Assembly (NCBI GenBank): GCA_004835665.1 | Contig: RBKR01000029.1 | Coordinates: forward strand, 124,001 to 188,000 | Direction of reading: 5' to 3' | DNA length: 64,000 nucleotides | DNA from: Phoma sp. XZ068 | Lineage: Eukaryota; Ascomycota; Dothideomycetes; Pleosporales; Didymellaceae | Part shown: one piece after another, positions 23,373 to 34,258 of the stretch | Position numbering within the stretch: position 1 is the stretch's first letter | Layout of the letters: each line of letters opens with the position of its first letter | Position numbers and translations under genes: made by a program | Notes under the pieces: model-generated | Databases searched by the model: none | Told to the model about the DNA's origin: nothing | The model's input: only the letters and a program-made list of their open reading frames with translations

Positions 23373-26300
23373 GACCCGTCGGTTGATCCGACTGTCACCG
23401 TCACAGAGCAGCGATATGCGATAATAACACAGACAGAGGTACAAATCTCCACTCAGACAGCAACAATATCAGTCCCCGTCATATCGACCACGACGACGCT
23501 GTCTACTACTACGGCCACATCGACGACCACGTCTACCCAGACTGTATTTACCAATATATTGGGCGCTCTCCTAGTTCCAGTGACGTCAACAATCACCGTT
23601 CGTACTCTACCAGGCCACAATCAACGTTTGCTAATCTGTACAAGGCCACTTTGACTCGAACCAACACAGTAGCTCTCACAACCGCTACCAGCACCGTTAC
23701 TTCGACATCAACTCTGTCTACAGCGACATTATCACTTACTTCTACTTTGTCACTTACTTCTACACTCCCGGCCATCACATCAGTTGTAACTACCACAGCC
23801 ACTACATACTCCATATTTACGCAAACTCCTCCTACTGGGTAAGTCTTTCTACCCGCCAAAACGATTGCTACATATTGAGCTCTCAAACCTAACCATTCTC
23901 AATACAGTGCTAATATGTCGACAGTACGTCTATCTCGTTCTTGTGCCAACACGAGGATCGTATAATGGTCAATAATTCACTTCACCTTTGTCTGTAAAAC
24001 ATGCCGTGTCGAAACTCACGAACAATGATTGATTTTGTAGGTGCTCTCAGCCTCTGCTAATCCAAGCGCTACTTTAGTAACTGCTACCATCTCGACGACT
24101 TCTGTATCAATATCGACCCTAACATTTCCTGTACAAACAACCACAACCACTTCTGTTCAAATATTGCCAGCGGTCACACAGTACATTACCACAATCTCGA
24201 TATCTACCATCACGCAAACCCTTCCAGCGGTCACTATTACCTCTGTGCCAGCAGCGGTAACCATCACCTCCGTACCAGCAGCGGTCACTATTACCTCTGT
24301 ACCGGCAGCAGTCACTATTACCAGCGTACCGGTAGCGGTCACAATCACTAGTATACCAGCAGCAGTTACAGTTACAACAACCTCGGTGCCAGCAGCAGTC
24401 ACCATTACGTCCGTGCCGCCAGCAGTCACTATTACGTCCGTACCAGCAGCGGTTACAATTACTAGCGTTCCAGTGGCAGTTACAATCACCTCGGTGCCAG
24501 CAGCAGTCACACTTACAGTCACCAGCGTGCCAGAAGCGGTCACCATCACCGCAGTGCCAGCGGCAGTAACTATTACCAGCATTCCAGCGGCAGTTACAAT
24601 AACCTCCATACCAGCAGCAGTAACAATTACAATTACCAACGTACCTGCAGCAGTCACGGTTACAACCACCAGCGTGCTTGCAGCGGTCACGATTACCTCC
24701 GTGCCGGCAGCAGTAACAGTTACATCCGTGCCGGCGGCAGTCATAGTCACGATCACCAACGTGCCGGCAGCAATTACAATCACCTCCGTACCCGCAGCAG
24801 TTACAATCACTAGCGTTCCTGCAGCAGTTACAATCACCAGCGTGCCAGAAGCAATAACGATCACCGCTGTACCGGCAGCAGTTACAATTGTGTCTACTTT
24901 GCCTGCTGTTACCGTTACATCTATATCGATTCCTCCTGCATGGTATGTAGTCCCACCTCTGCGAGACTGGTGTTTGAAATCTGATTCCTTCGCAAATTTG
25001 AGTTCTATGCTAACAGTGTAGTAGTGAGTTTACTTGATTCTATTGAAACATTTGCGCAATCTGCGTAAGCCTCACATAGACGCAAGATCGCCTTCAAAGT
25101 CCGTCTGGGGATCATCACCCGGCGCTCAGACCTGCGATTATGTGTGCCAGAGGTTTAATGAGAGCCACTAAGACTTTGCTAATATGATTCTTCTTTAGTA
25201 ACATCTACGATAACATCAATTTCTGTGGAGCCTGCTGTTACTGTTGTGTCTACGTCGATATCTACATCAGTACCTCTTGCCAGGTATGACTCTCTGCTCT
25301 TAGGACATGGACCATTTTGACTTTCTCATCTATAAAGATCATTGAACTTGTGCTAATAGAGTGCAGTGAGTATACCAACTACATCCGGCTACATGCAAAC
25401 TTCTCAAATAGCAGTCCGCAAGGATACGACGTGCCACGTGTTATCTCAATTATCACGCAGCGCAACATTTAGAACTCAAGCCCCAGCTGTCTCGTGAGTA
25501 TGGTGAGGTTGTGCTGACCTATCTTTCCTTGTTTTAGTAACCGTCACCACAACGTCTGTATCGATTCCGCCCGCCATCACGGTTGTATCTACGTCGATTC
25601 CTCCTGCCAGGTAAGTGTCCCCAATTCGTTTGGATGAGTTATGCTAGACTTTCTGAACTGCACGCTTTGGGTACAGCACTAATTTAACAACAGTAAGTAT
25701 AGCATTCCGGAATGGGTGCGCGCCGCGATGGCTTTGAGTCGAAAACTCAGAGCAGTAAGGCTATCAAGTGCCTATGCTTCAGCGCACTCAGAACAGGCAC
25801 TCCTCGTAGCGCTTGAATATCTCGCGACTACATCATGCGCGGTCATCAATTCAGCCTCCCTTCCGAAGATCTTGGATTCTCGCTGACTCGGCCCCTATCT
25901 AGTCACAATCACAACAACCTCAGTCTCGATTCCACCGGCCGCTATTATAACCGAGACAGTGATTCAAACACAACCACTAAGTTTCATCACAACAACAACT
26001 AGAGAGCTCCAGATTACCACTGCCACTCAAATCCAGACCTCGAGCGAGACGCTGACAATCAGCTTCACCACAACGTCTGTACCTGCAGTTCAGACCGTTG
26101 TCAGTGTTTCAACACTCCCAGCCAGGTACGAATCATATCTTGCGTTACACAGCACAAACTGCTAACGATGAGGCAGTAAGTATACATCGAATCAGAGTCT
26201 GCTTTATAATATTAGTGGAGAACGCCCACACTCGGTGCCAATATTGCTTTCCCATATGTATAGAAGTTGCTAATACTAAGGTCGTTCTGCAGTCACAGAA

Positions 26301-29300
26301 ACCCAGACAATTTCGGTGACAACGATAAGCATTACTACAGTACAAACGACTCTTACTTCTACATCCTATCCTTCGCCTGTTACATCTATTGTCATAAGCA
26401 CGCTGTCGGTCTTGCAGCCGACCACCACAACTTCAGTCCAACAAGAAATCATCATAACAACAGTCAACATCCCACAGCCGACCACAACTACCTTCACATC
26501 GGTAGAACGCTTCACTGAGATCAGCGTCACTATCTCAACGGCGGTCGTAACATCAACAGAGCGATTTACCCTTCCCATACAAACAGTGATAACCATATCT
26601 TCGGAAACAAGGTATGCTAGGAGCGTTTTTCATACCCATCGAAGCATACTTTCCCCCATTACGAGCTGATATGCTTTGATCAATAACAGTCAGCTTCTTC
26701 AAGGCAAGCAACAATCACGAAGGGATATCAGAAACCTCTTTTACTGCTGCACTTATTCCCGCACAGTATCTCGGCTACCAATAGGAGGGGTAGGATCTAG
26801 GGCGACTAAAAAAGGCTGAGACTGCGCTTTGTGACGCGTCTCGCTACATTCCAAGCTTTATTGGAACAACAGCCTCCCTTGCGTTACCAAAGTATGCATA
26901 ACATTAGCACCCGCCTCGGCGTTCATGGTACAGTTGCAGTGTTCCTCGTTTTGAACTCGCTTGGCTGTTCGCGGTTCAGTTGAGATTTTATATCTTGACC
27001 TGTAACTCGAGGGCAAGCCATGCCTTGCCATCACCTCTCTGGATCCTAGGCCCTGGACACTGGATTTCCCAAGGAATCTCTGGAATCGTGCATTGCCTGC
27101 GTCGTGCTTTGCGATTTGTTTTCTTCTCGCCTGCTATTTGCATCGCGTCGTCTGATCGGAGGAGGCTGGTCAGATGCTGACTATCGCAATAGGACTTTGA
27201 CCGAGTTGACGACCTTGACCGAGATTCAAGTGCCAGACGCTGTCACTGTATCGTTGGTCAGCACAATTCGCACAACTGAAACGTTGCCAGTGGAAACTGT
27301 AACGTTCAATGGGTAAGCAATAAGCATGCTGCAATACAGGATACTGTTCGCATAACCACGGCTGCTAACATCAATTAGAACCGTATATGTCACTCCGCCT
27401 GCCGTCACAATCACAGAGGACAGGACCCTACAGGTGACGCAAACTCTTGATCCGCTTACCATAACTCGTGAAAACACGATCCAGGTTACAGAAACACTAC
27501 CAGTGTCGACTGTGACCTTTAATGGAACGGTTTACGTTACCCCAGACCCCGTCACTTTGACGATAGACAAGACAATACGAGAGACTCAGACGTTGGATCC
27601 TACCACTATCACACAGGATAATATCATTCGAATTACGGAAACCCTACCAGCGTCAACAGTCACCTTCAATGGGTAAGTACAGTTTCCTGCGAGACAACAT
27701 CTGGTTACAATCAGGTTATTCCTACCCTTTATGGATTCGAAAAGCTCGAATGCAGGAGTCACATATTCGTCTGTGGACAGCTCAAGCCTGATGTCTTCAC
27801 AACACTCTAGACCGTCGGCGAAGGTGGATAGACCCACCTGTATTTTGACTATTTAGCAGCCGACGGAAAGAGGGTGGACATCACTTGACTGCCTTCTGGG
27901 TTTTCCTGAACTCGCCACCTGAATTCGGCTTGTTTCAAAGCATGAAAGAAATCCTACATGTCCTATTCAGCGAGGCAAAATAGGTGCTAACTTGTGACCT
28001 TCCATTAGTACCATCACGGTCACTCCGCCTCCCGTTACAGTCGTCGAGAACAGTATCATCCGTACTACGGAGACTTTGGAACCCTCAACAATCACTTTGG
28101 ATCCCTCTACTGTTCTCATAACACCCGCACCTGTCACTATCACTCTTGATCCGACAACAATCATACAGAGCAGTACATTGTAAGTTCTCAAACTTTGGAG
28201 CATGGAAACAAACTAAGAAGCCTGCAGGACTGTGACTCAAATCAGCATCGAGACATCGATCCAAGACAAGTAAGTCCTTACAAATTTCACTCACCGCGTT
28301 GTTCTTCTTTGATATTTTCTACTATTGCTGTACTTTTGGTTTTGCACGACGCACGCAAGGTATAGTATGACACCGCCAACCCAGAACCTATGCCAGTCTG
28401 GAGCTCGGATTTTCCGGACCGAGGCCATCCTAAGTCATATTAAGCCATTTCTGAGGACTTCGGAATATCCTGCCCGTGGGTTGCCAGCCGTCCTTGAAAA
28501 TGGAACGTCAGCCTATCTTGGACCAAGCGAGAACCTGGAGGAACACGATCTACCCGGGAGCATCTGTGAGCGACTTGAAGGAATACATTGCCGTCTTAGG
28601 ATGAAGCCAAAAACATACAATCAATGTTACTGGTATCGGCTCCAGAGTCCTATGTGTTATGTATAGGTTCTTGGGAGGTTAGACCAGAGCGTTGGCGTAA
28701 TGCGTCAACCCTCATCATTTTGCACCCATGCATCAGGTACCAACTTCAATCCTTTTAGATACTAACCGCTTGATATAGGCTATCGACAATCACTCAGATA
28801 GAAACCTCGTTTCTCGAAACATTGCTATCGACAGTCTATGAAGCAACGCTCATCCAAACAAGTTATGTCACGGGTCCGACAGTGACAAGAAATACACCAG
28901 AAACCATTCAAATCACACTTCCAGCTACTACCGAGTAAGTCCCATCCTTTTTTAATTTGCTGTACATGTGAAATCTCCTTTAGTTGGTTCTATCATTTGT
29001 AACTAACGGCTCATAGGATAATTCAAGTCCCGACTATTGTCTCGGAGATTTCAACAATCCTACAGCACATCACGGTCATAGAGACCGTTCCGACAACCTT
29101 GTTCTCGACCGAAACTCGCGTGGAGAATGTGGCTATTTTGACTACGACTACCGAGCTGCTGAACTTCACCTCGACATCAACGATATTCGTGGGCGCTGGG
29201 CAAACGATCACCAGCACAACGACGGAAATTTGGCCGACCACATTCACGATACTGGATCCTGTAGCGCTGAATCTGACAGGTAAGCCACTCAATCTCGTCC

Positions 29301-32210
29301 TCTACCGATTTTTGCTAGTTTTCGAACATCGAGAGCACCTAGGAGGGAAGTCTTGCCATGGCCGTCGGCCCGAGCAGAACTACATCAGCGTCTGAATTTC
29401 AAGATTTCCCGGATATTTTCAAGATGTCCATGGCTACTATAGGCTACTGGGAAAGCACTATGCATCCTATAATTGATTATAGGCCAGCAAGTTCCTGTCG
29501 AAATGGAACTCAATCGACATTCTAATCATGACGACACAAACCAAATCATCAGCGTATATCTACGAGACATTAACTGACTGTGAGACTGTTATAGAGACTA
29601 TCATTCAGACGAGCTTCATCCACGATACAACGACGCTGCTCAGCACTCTTTCTGTCCCCCAACCGACCACGGTCTTCGACTTGAGCACAATATACATAAC
29701 TATTCCAACTACAGTGTACGAGCCGAACGCCACGCCAGTTCCGAACAACGCCACAGAAGTCGGTGTCAGCCCAGCAATATTACCATCTACCACGATCACT
29801 CTATACAGCAATATCTATGTGCCTTACCTAAGCACGGTGCTGGAGCTGAGCACCATCCTACAACCCACGACTGTCGTGCAACTAAGCACCGTATCTGTGC
29901 CCTCGCCGACCACCATCATACAACTAAGCAGTATCTATATACCTCAACCGACGAAGATCTTTGAGTCCATCACAGTCTTCGTTTCTAAGCCAACGACCAT
30001 CGTGCAGATCAGCACCATCTCCGTTCCTCTGCTGCAAACGATAACTCAGCCAAATGTCCCCTGCCTACCATGGGTATCTACTAGACTTGACGTGAGCACA
30101 CTCACTCTGCCCCTGCTTCCGCCCAGTACGACAACGCTTTTCCGTACGATCTCTGTGGACCGACCTTTTACCATCACCAAAGTGACTACCTCCCTGAGGC
30201 TGCTGCCACAAGCGACAGTTACAAGTATTGTTCAAAGCACGGAATACGTATTGTGGACAGAGACTGAGTTCATCCATGATATTACGACACAAGTTATCAC
30301 TCGTGAGTGCCCTTCCATTTTCCTTCTCTCCAATTTCTACCCCTCAATACCTGTGGGCAAGCTTTTGTCTGTCAGTGCCAGGGCTATCAGCCTTCAGAAC
30401 ACTGCATCGATCTTGTTCAAGAGGATTCTGTCTTGGCCTGAGGGTTGAGCTTTTGTTTTGTCAATTCGCTACCAGTAGTTTCGCAAAGGTTTCACGCGCT
30501 ACTGAGCTTCCTCTGATTGAGTACGGAGGTTGAATGTTTCTTCGCAGCACCCTGTAGCAGGAAGGCCCTTCCTTGCATCCATCGGCTAACTTCGCGACCA
30601 GAACCCATACCGTACACGGAAACTTACATACCTCCTGTCGTGTACATCACATCCATTCAAACCCTTGTTGTCACCTCTGCCCTGCCGGCGTCCACAGTGA
30701 TTAGTACTGTGACCCTCCGATGGCCGCTATCTATCTTGACTCGGACCCTCTTCACAATCTCCTGGCTGCCGGGCGCAATTGTAACGACTACATTCATTCC
30801 TCCGGCATTGATTTCCACATTGTCTCAGACTGTCACTCTGCCGGCATTGACGATTACGAGCACGTCCGCTTTACCTCCTTCGACAGTTACAAGCACATCT
30901 GTTCTACCAGCATGGACAGTTACGAGCATATCCATTCAGCCAGCAGCAACAGTCACCAGCACGTACAATCTCCCAGCTAGCACCCAATTTGTAACTCGGA
31001 CCCTGAACATAGGTGCGATTCCTCAAATTCGCACAGTGACCACTACATCGCTTCTGCCGGGTGCGGTGGTCACCTCGACGGCTTTCCAGCCTGGTCTGAC
31101 TCTGGAACGAACGGTTTCGCTCACTGTTTTCCGTATCGTAACAGCCGTAATCACAGAGCGCGAAACTTTGAACTTCTTCGTAACGAGCACACTGCCGCGG
31201 GAAACAAGTACTAGCACCATTGTTTCGACGACTACCCTACCCCAAACCACTATTTCCTTCACTTCCACTGCCTATGTTGGCCCTACAGTAACTGAGGTAA
31301 GTCTTCCTACTCTTTATGTCTGCCAAAGGGATCTCCCATCCAATCCCAACTGTGAGGTCCTACAAGTGCTCGAGTCTGTCTGAAGGGTCCTGGAATTGAG
31401 GTATATCGAATGGAGATGAAAGGTTCCAGGCTGTGGACAACCTGCTGTTTGAGATTCTCCACACTCTGCCAAACCTTTTCCATCAGCCCGGCCCCTATCT
31501 TGCACCTTTTGAAAGCCCTAGTTCACCAACTATGATTCGACCTCACCGCACCCTCCAGGTGTTTGATTTTAGACTCCGCTGCTCGTCTAAGCCCGTTCTA
31601 ACAATTCTTCCAGGCTCTTCGAGTTCAAACAGTCACAGCCACTAGGACCATGGCCCAAGTCTCCCGGATGACGACCACAATTCGAAACACGATGACAGTA
31701 TATTCCGCCTATCTCACTTTCTCTACGATCATTCGAGCTACAACGTGCACCGTCCCCCGCACTTACACATCGACGGCCACCATCTTCCGGCCCTACACCA
31801 GCTATCAGACCATCTCAGCTACAACGACCCGGACCATATTTGCAACCCGAATTTCTATCACCACAAAAACCATCCCCGCAACACCGTCAATTGTGCTGCG
31901 GCCGACAACGATATACTCTACCAATGTGGTCCCAACAACCTTTACCCTTACCAGCACGAGATACAGCCTATTGCAGGGAAGCATTACGACAACCATCTTC
32001 ACAGGAAAAACGATCACTTTGACTTATACTGTGACGGCAGACCGGCAACAAGGCCTGCTAAATGTACCGGAGCCCACGCCAGCTTTACCTACAAACGCCC
32101 AGCAGAAGGTGCCAACAAACGCCCAGCGGGCGATGCCAACGCCGGCTGATTCTACGCCATCGACAAATTGCAAGTTTGTACGCCTACGAGCAGTCGAAAG
32201 GATAATATGA
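23373..32210 (+). CDS. Giant Thr/Ser/Val-rich repetitive surface protein, 16 exons (5' end open)
   Basis: Exons 23373-23597, 23645-23837, 24051-24941, 25199-25282, 25538-25609, 25903-26124, 26293-26611, 27193-27312, 27379-27672, 28009-28179, 28228-28269, 28779-28934, 29017-29279, 29553-30302, 30602-31296 and 31614-32210 join into one open frame of 1,698 codons. The product is dominated by Thr, Ser, Val, Ile and Pro, in TITSVP-, TVTxT- and SVPQPTT-like phrases, typical of O-glycosylated mucin-like wall proteins or adhesins. Exon 3 holds a 9/11-residue tandem repeat. Introns range from 47 to 581 nt, unusually long for this genome. Five behave as, or can be read as, stwintrons. I did not resolve a signal peptide exon or a GPI signal. 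Function as an adhesin is inferred from composition. Confidence 0.7.
23838..24050 (+). other. Candidate stwintron 1 (or two introns flanking a 16-nt microexon)
   Basis: Internal intron 23839-23924 (GTAAGT to GACAG) would split an outer donor G|TACGT; the outer acceptor is at 24050. This joins PPT to ASAN in frame. Equally in frame is a pair of introns (23839-23907, 23924-24040) around a 16-nt microexon at 23908-23923. Sequence alone does not decide. Confidence 0.5.
24221..24890 (+). repeat. Coding minisatellite, 9-residue unit AAVTITSVP
   Basis: About 23-24 tandem units of 27 nt, five of them extended to 33 nt (11 residues, e.g. AAVTVTTTSVP). Protein units are nearly invariant, while codons differ freely at third positions. 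This implies selection on the protein rather than recent DNA expansion. The alternating beta-branched residues would favour extended beta structure. Confidence 0.92.
24942..25198 (+). other. Stwintron 2, [D1] type
   Basis: Outer donor G at 24942 is split from TGAGT at 25025 by an internal intron 24943-25024 (GTATGT, branch TGCTAAC, AG). The outer acceptor TTCTTTAG ends at 25198. Removing both joins codon T|TA in frame; a single intron from the GTATGT donor would shift the frame. Confidence 0.72.
25283..25537 (+). other. Stwintron 3, [D1] type
   Basis: Internal intron 25284-25366 (GTATGA, branch TGCTAAT, GCAG) separates G25283 from TGAGTAT. The outer intron ends at 25537 after a GTGCTGAC branch. 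The join A|TA gives Ile and continues TVTTTSVSIPPA. Confidence 0.75.
25610..25902 (+). other. Stwintron 4, [D1] type
   Basis: Internal intron 25611-25693 (GTAAGT, branch CACTAAT, ACAG) separates G25610 from TAAGTAT. The outer acceptor CTATCTAG ends at 25902. The join A|TC gives Ile and continues TITTTSVSIPPA. Confidence 0.75.
26125..26292 (+). other. Stwintron 5, [D1] type
   Basis: Internal intron 26126-26176 (51 nt, GTACGA, branch TGCTAAC, GCAG) separates G26125 from TAAGTATAC. The outer intron ends TTCTGCAG at 26292 after a TTGCTAATAC branch. The join A|TC continues as TETQTISVTT. Confidence 0.75.
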
Positions 32211-33161
32211 ACAGCATGAAATTCTATGGAGTGTAGATAAGTGGTGGATCATACTTTGTAAATACAGTCAAGACATACGATGACTTCACAGCCATTTCGA
32301 GCACGTGAGTCTTACTTGGGTAGCCTTCATTTATCATCACCCTCCTTCCGAATATGCAGAGCGTATTTTTCTACAGGGCAGCCACCAAAAAATATGTGGT
32401 CAGGCAAGCTGAGACATTGTTGCTTTGATTGCTTACAAAGCACTGTACGACAATGCAAGGGTGAGACAATTACGACAAACCGTTCTCGCGCCAGAGCCGC
32501 TGGTAGCGACTGTCTATCTGCATATGCAAGGTACAGGTGGGGTCAACAACGGGGATTTCCACAAACTGTCCTGTAATGTCGATAGAAAAGTGTTTATTCC
32601 GCTTCACAACACGTTGATAGGACGCTGTCGATACCTGGGTGTTCGCCTGCACTCCCGGTATTTGCAGCGCAATTGCTACCAGATGAGCATACAAGCAAAA
32701 GCGCCTAAGAGATGTACGTTGCACAAACATAGAAAACGAAGGTGGCTGCAGGTACGGAAATCAAACAGACTTTTTAGCCCAATGGTAGTTCGAGCTGCCG
32801 TGCAAAGCTAGGTATCACCTGCAGTGCGACAATAAGACCTGTAGATGTTTAGCCGCCTCTGACGACATATGGTACGCCTAATTGTGGTCTGACTGCTCCC
32901 AGGATTCGATTATTCGCGTCAAATGGAGATGGCTGAGTCAGACATGCGCGGCTGGCCTCAGGTCCGACTCCACTTAGTCCCGGGCACCTTCTCGAAGGGA
33001 ACGCCCTAAGAATACTTTAACAGAAGTCGGTAATTTCTGACCAGCTAAGGCTTGATGTAGCCTAGTAGTGGCAAGACATGTACTTTATTGATTTTCTACC
33101 GAGACCTTCTGGGCCAGAACTGCGCAAGGCTACATAAGCGCCTAGTTTCTCACGACTATAG
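32211..33161. other. Region downstream of the Thr-rich gene; possible extra exons
   Basis: No complete gene. A stretch at about 32,266-32,460 reads KTYDDFTAISST, then after a GTGAGT...CAG intron TAYFSTGQPPKNMWSGKLRHCCFDCLQS, with a Cys pair typical of small extracellular modules. It could be a C-terminal domain of the preceding gene, but I could not join it in phase. Confidence 0.3.
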
Positions 33162-34073
33162 ATGTCCTATCCATTACATTCTTCAGCTCAATATTGGTCA
33201 AAACAATCGATTACCAACATGGTGCAATACGCTAACTTCCTCTTTCCTCTCTACATCTACCCAATCAACAATGCTTGGGAGCCACTTACATCGGCGGCCG
33301 CGCAATATCCTGATGTCACATTCACGGCGGTCATCAACCCCTCGACAGGTCCAGCGCCAGACTCAAATGGCTGCCCAAATAAAGACTACGTCGAGGGTGT
33401 TGCCTCCCTCAACAAGTTTCCGAATATTCGCACTATGGGCTATGTACACACCGCCAACCGATGGAACTGCGGCTCTTCAGGACGAGATATCTGCTTCTGC
33501 ACTGCACCAGCTGCGGAGGTGAAGGCAAACATTACGACTTACGCGAGTTGGAAGACGAAAGGTTGTCAGGGTTGGAGCACGCCGAACCCAGACATTCATA
33601 TCAATAGCGTCTTCATCGACGAAGCGCCTGGCCAGGATGGCAGCAACTGCCTCAGCTACATGACGGACCTCACAAACCATGCTAAGTCCTCATTAACTAT
33701 TGCGACGGGTGGAGAGGTACTCTTCAACGCTGGCGCAGCAACTGAACTAGCATATTTTGACGTTGCCGATGTCGTTATCCTCCTTGAAGATACCCAAGCC
33801 GCGTATGAGGCTATTCCAGATATTGGCGTCCGCAATGGCAACGGAAAGTACCACAAAAAGTCGTCTATCATCATTCACTCGGCCAGCAATGCCACTGATA
33901 AGATCCAAAGGGACACTAGCACTGTGCTGGGGATCAATCATGATGCATTCCACAGCCTATTCTACACAGACCGTTCAACTGATCAGTACGCAAACTTCCC
34001 CTACAACTGGGCCGAGATTGTGAAGGAAGTCAACGTGGTTGCACAAGCTAACAAAGCTATTCTCGGGGTATGA
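33162..34073 (+). CDS. Spherulin-4 / GH135-like glycoside hydrolase
   Basis: A single-exon frame of 303 aa; a start at 33219 (MVQYANFLFPLYIYP) would give 284 aa and fits the family edge better. Family features: FPLYIYPINNAWEPL near the start, FTAVINPSTGPAPDS, FPNIRTMGYVHTANR, a Ser/Cys-rich loop, INSVFIDEAPGQDG with acidic residues in the barrel, and ATGGEVLFNAGAATEL. The spherulation-specific family 4 includes Sph3, which cleaves the galactosaminogalactan of fungal walls. No signal peptide or membrane anchor is visible at either start, so a missed 5' exon is possible. It lies next to the wall-protein-like gene, but a joint function is only a guess. Confidence 0.8.
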   Translation: MSYPLHSSAQYWSKQSITNMVQYANFLFPLYIYPINNAWEPLTSAAAQYPDVTFTAVINPSTGPAPDSNGCPNKDYVEGVASLNKFPNIRTMGYVHTANRWNCGSSGRDICFCTAPAAEVKANITTYASWKTKGCQGWSTPNPDIHINSVFIDEAPGQDGSNCLSYMTDLTNHAKSSLTIATGGEVLFNAGAATELAYFDVADVVILLEDTQAAYEAIPDIGVRNGNGKYHKKSSIIIHSASNATDKIQRDTSTVLGINHDAFHSLFYTDRSTDQYANFPYNWAEIVKEVNVVAQANKAILGV

Positions 34074-34258
34074 GCAGCTGTAAGGCGTCTGTATGGCTAA
34101 GTAGTATACGCGGTGCGAAGCAATCGTATGCACATTACAGAATGATGAGATAAAACATGGATTCTACCATAACGATTTGTTTGTGAAAGATGCTTTCTTC
34201 ATGTCTCATTTAGACTTCCCGCAATCTTTCCACGACACCCGTTACTGCAATCACTTAC

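Noticed and set aside
24157..24864. 235-codon minus-strand frame across the Thr-rich repeat
   Set aside because: Antisense reading of the 27-nt repeat; open only because the repeat has no stop in that frame.
22959..31300. Gene cluster of many small Thr-rich proteins
   Set aside because: The separate frames join in phase through canonical splice sites into one gene, so separate genes are not needed.
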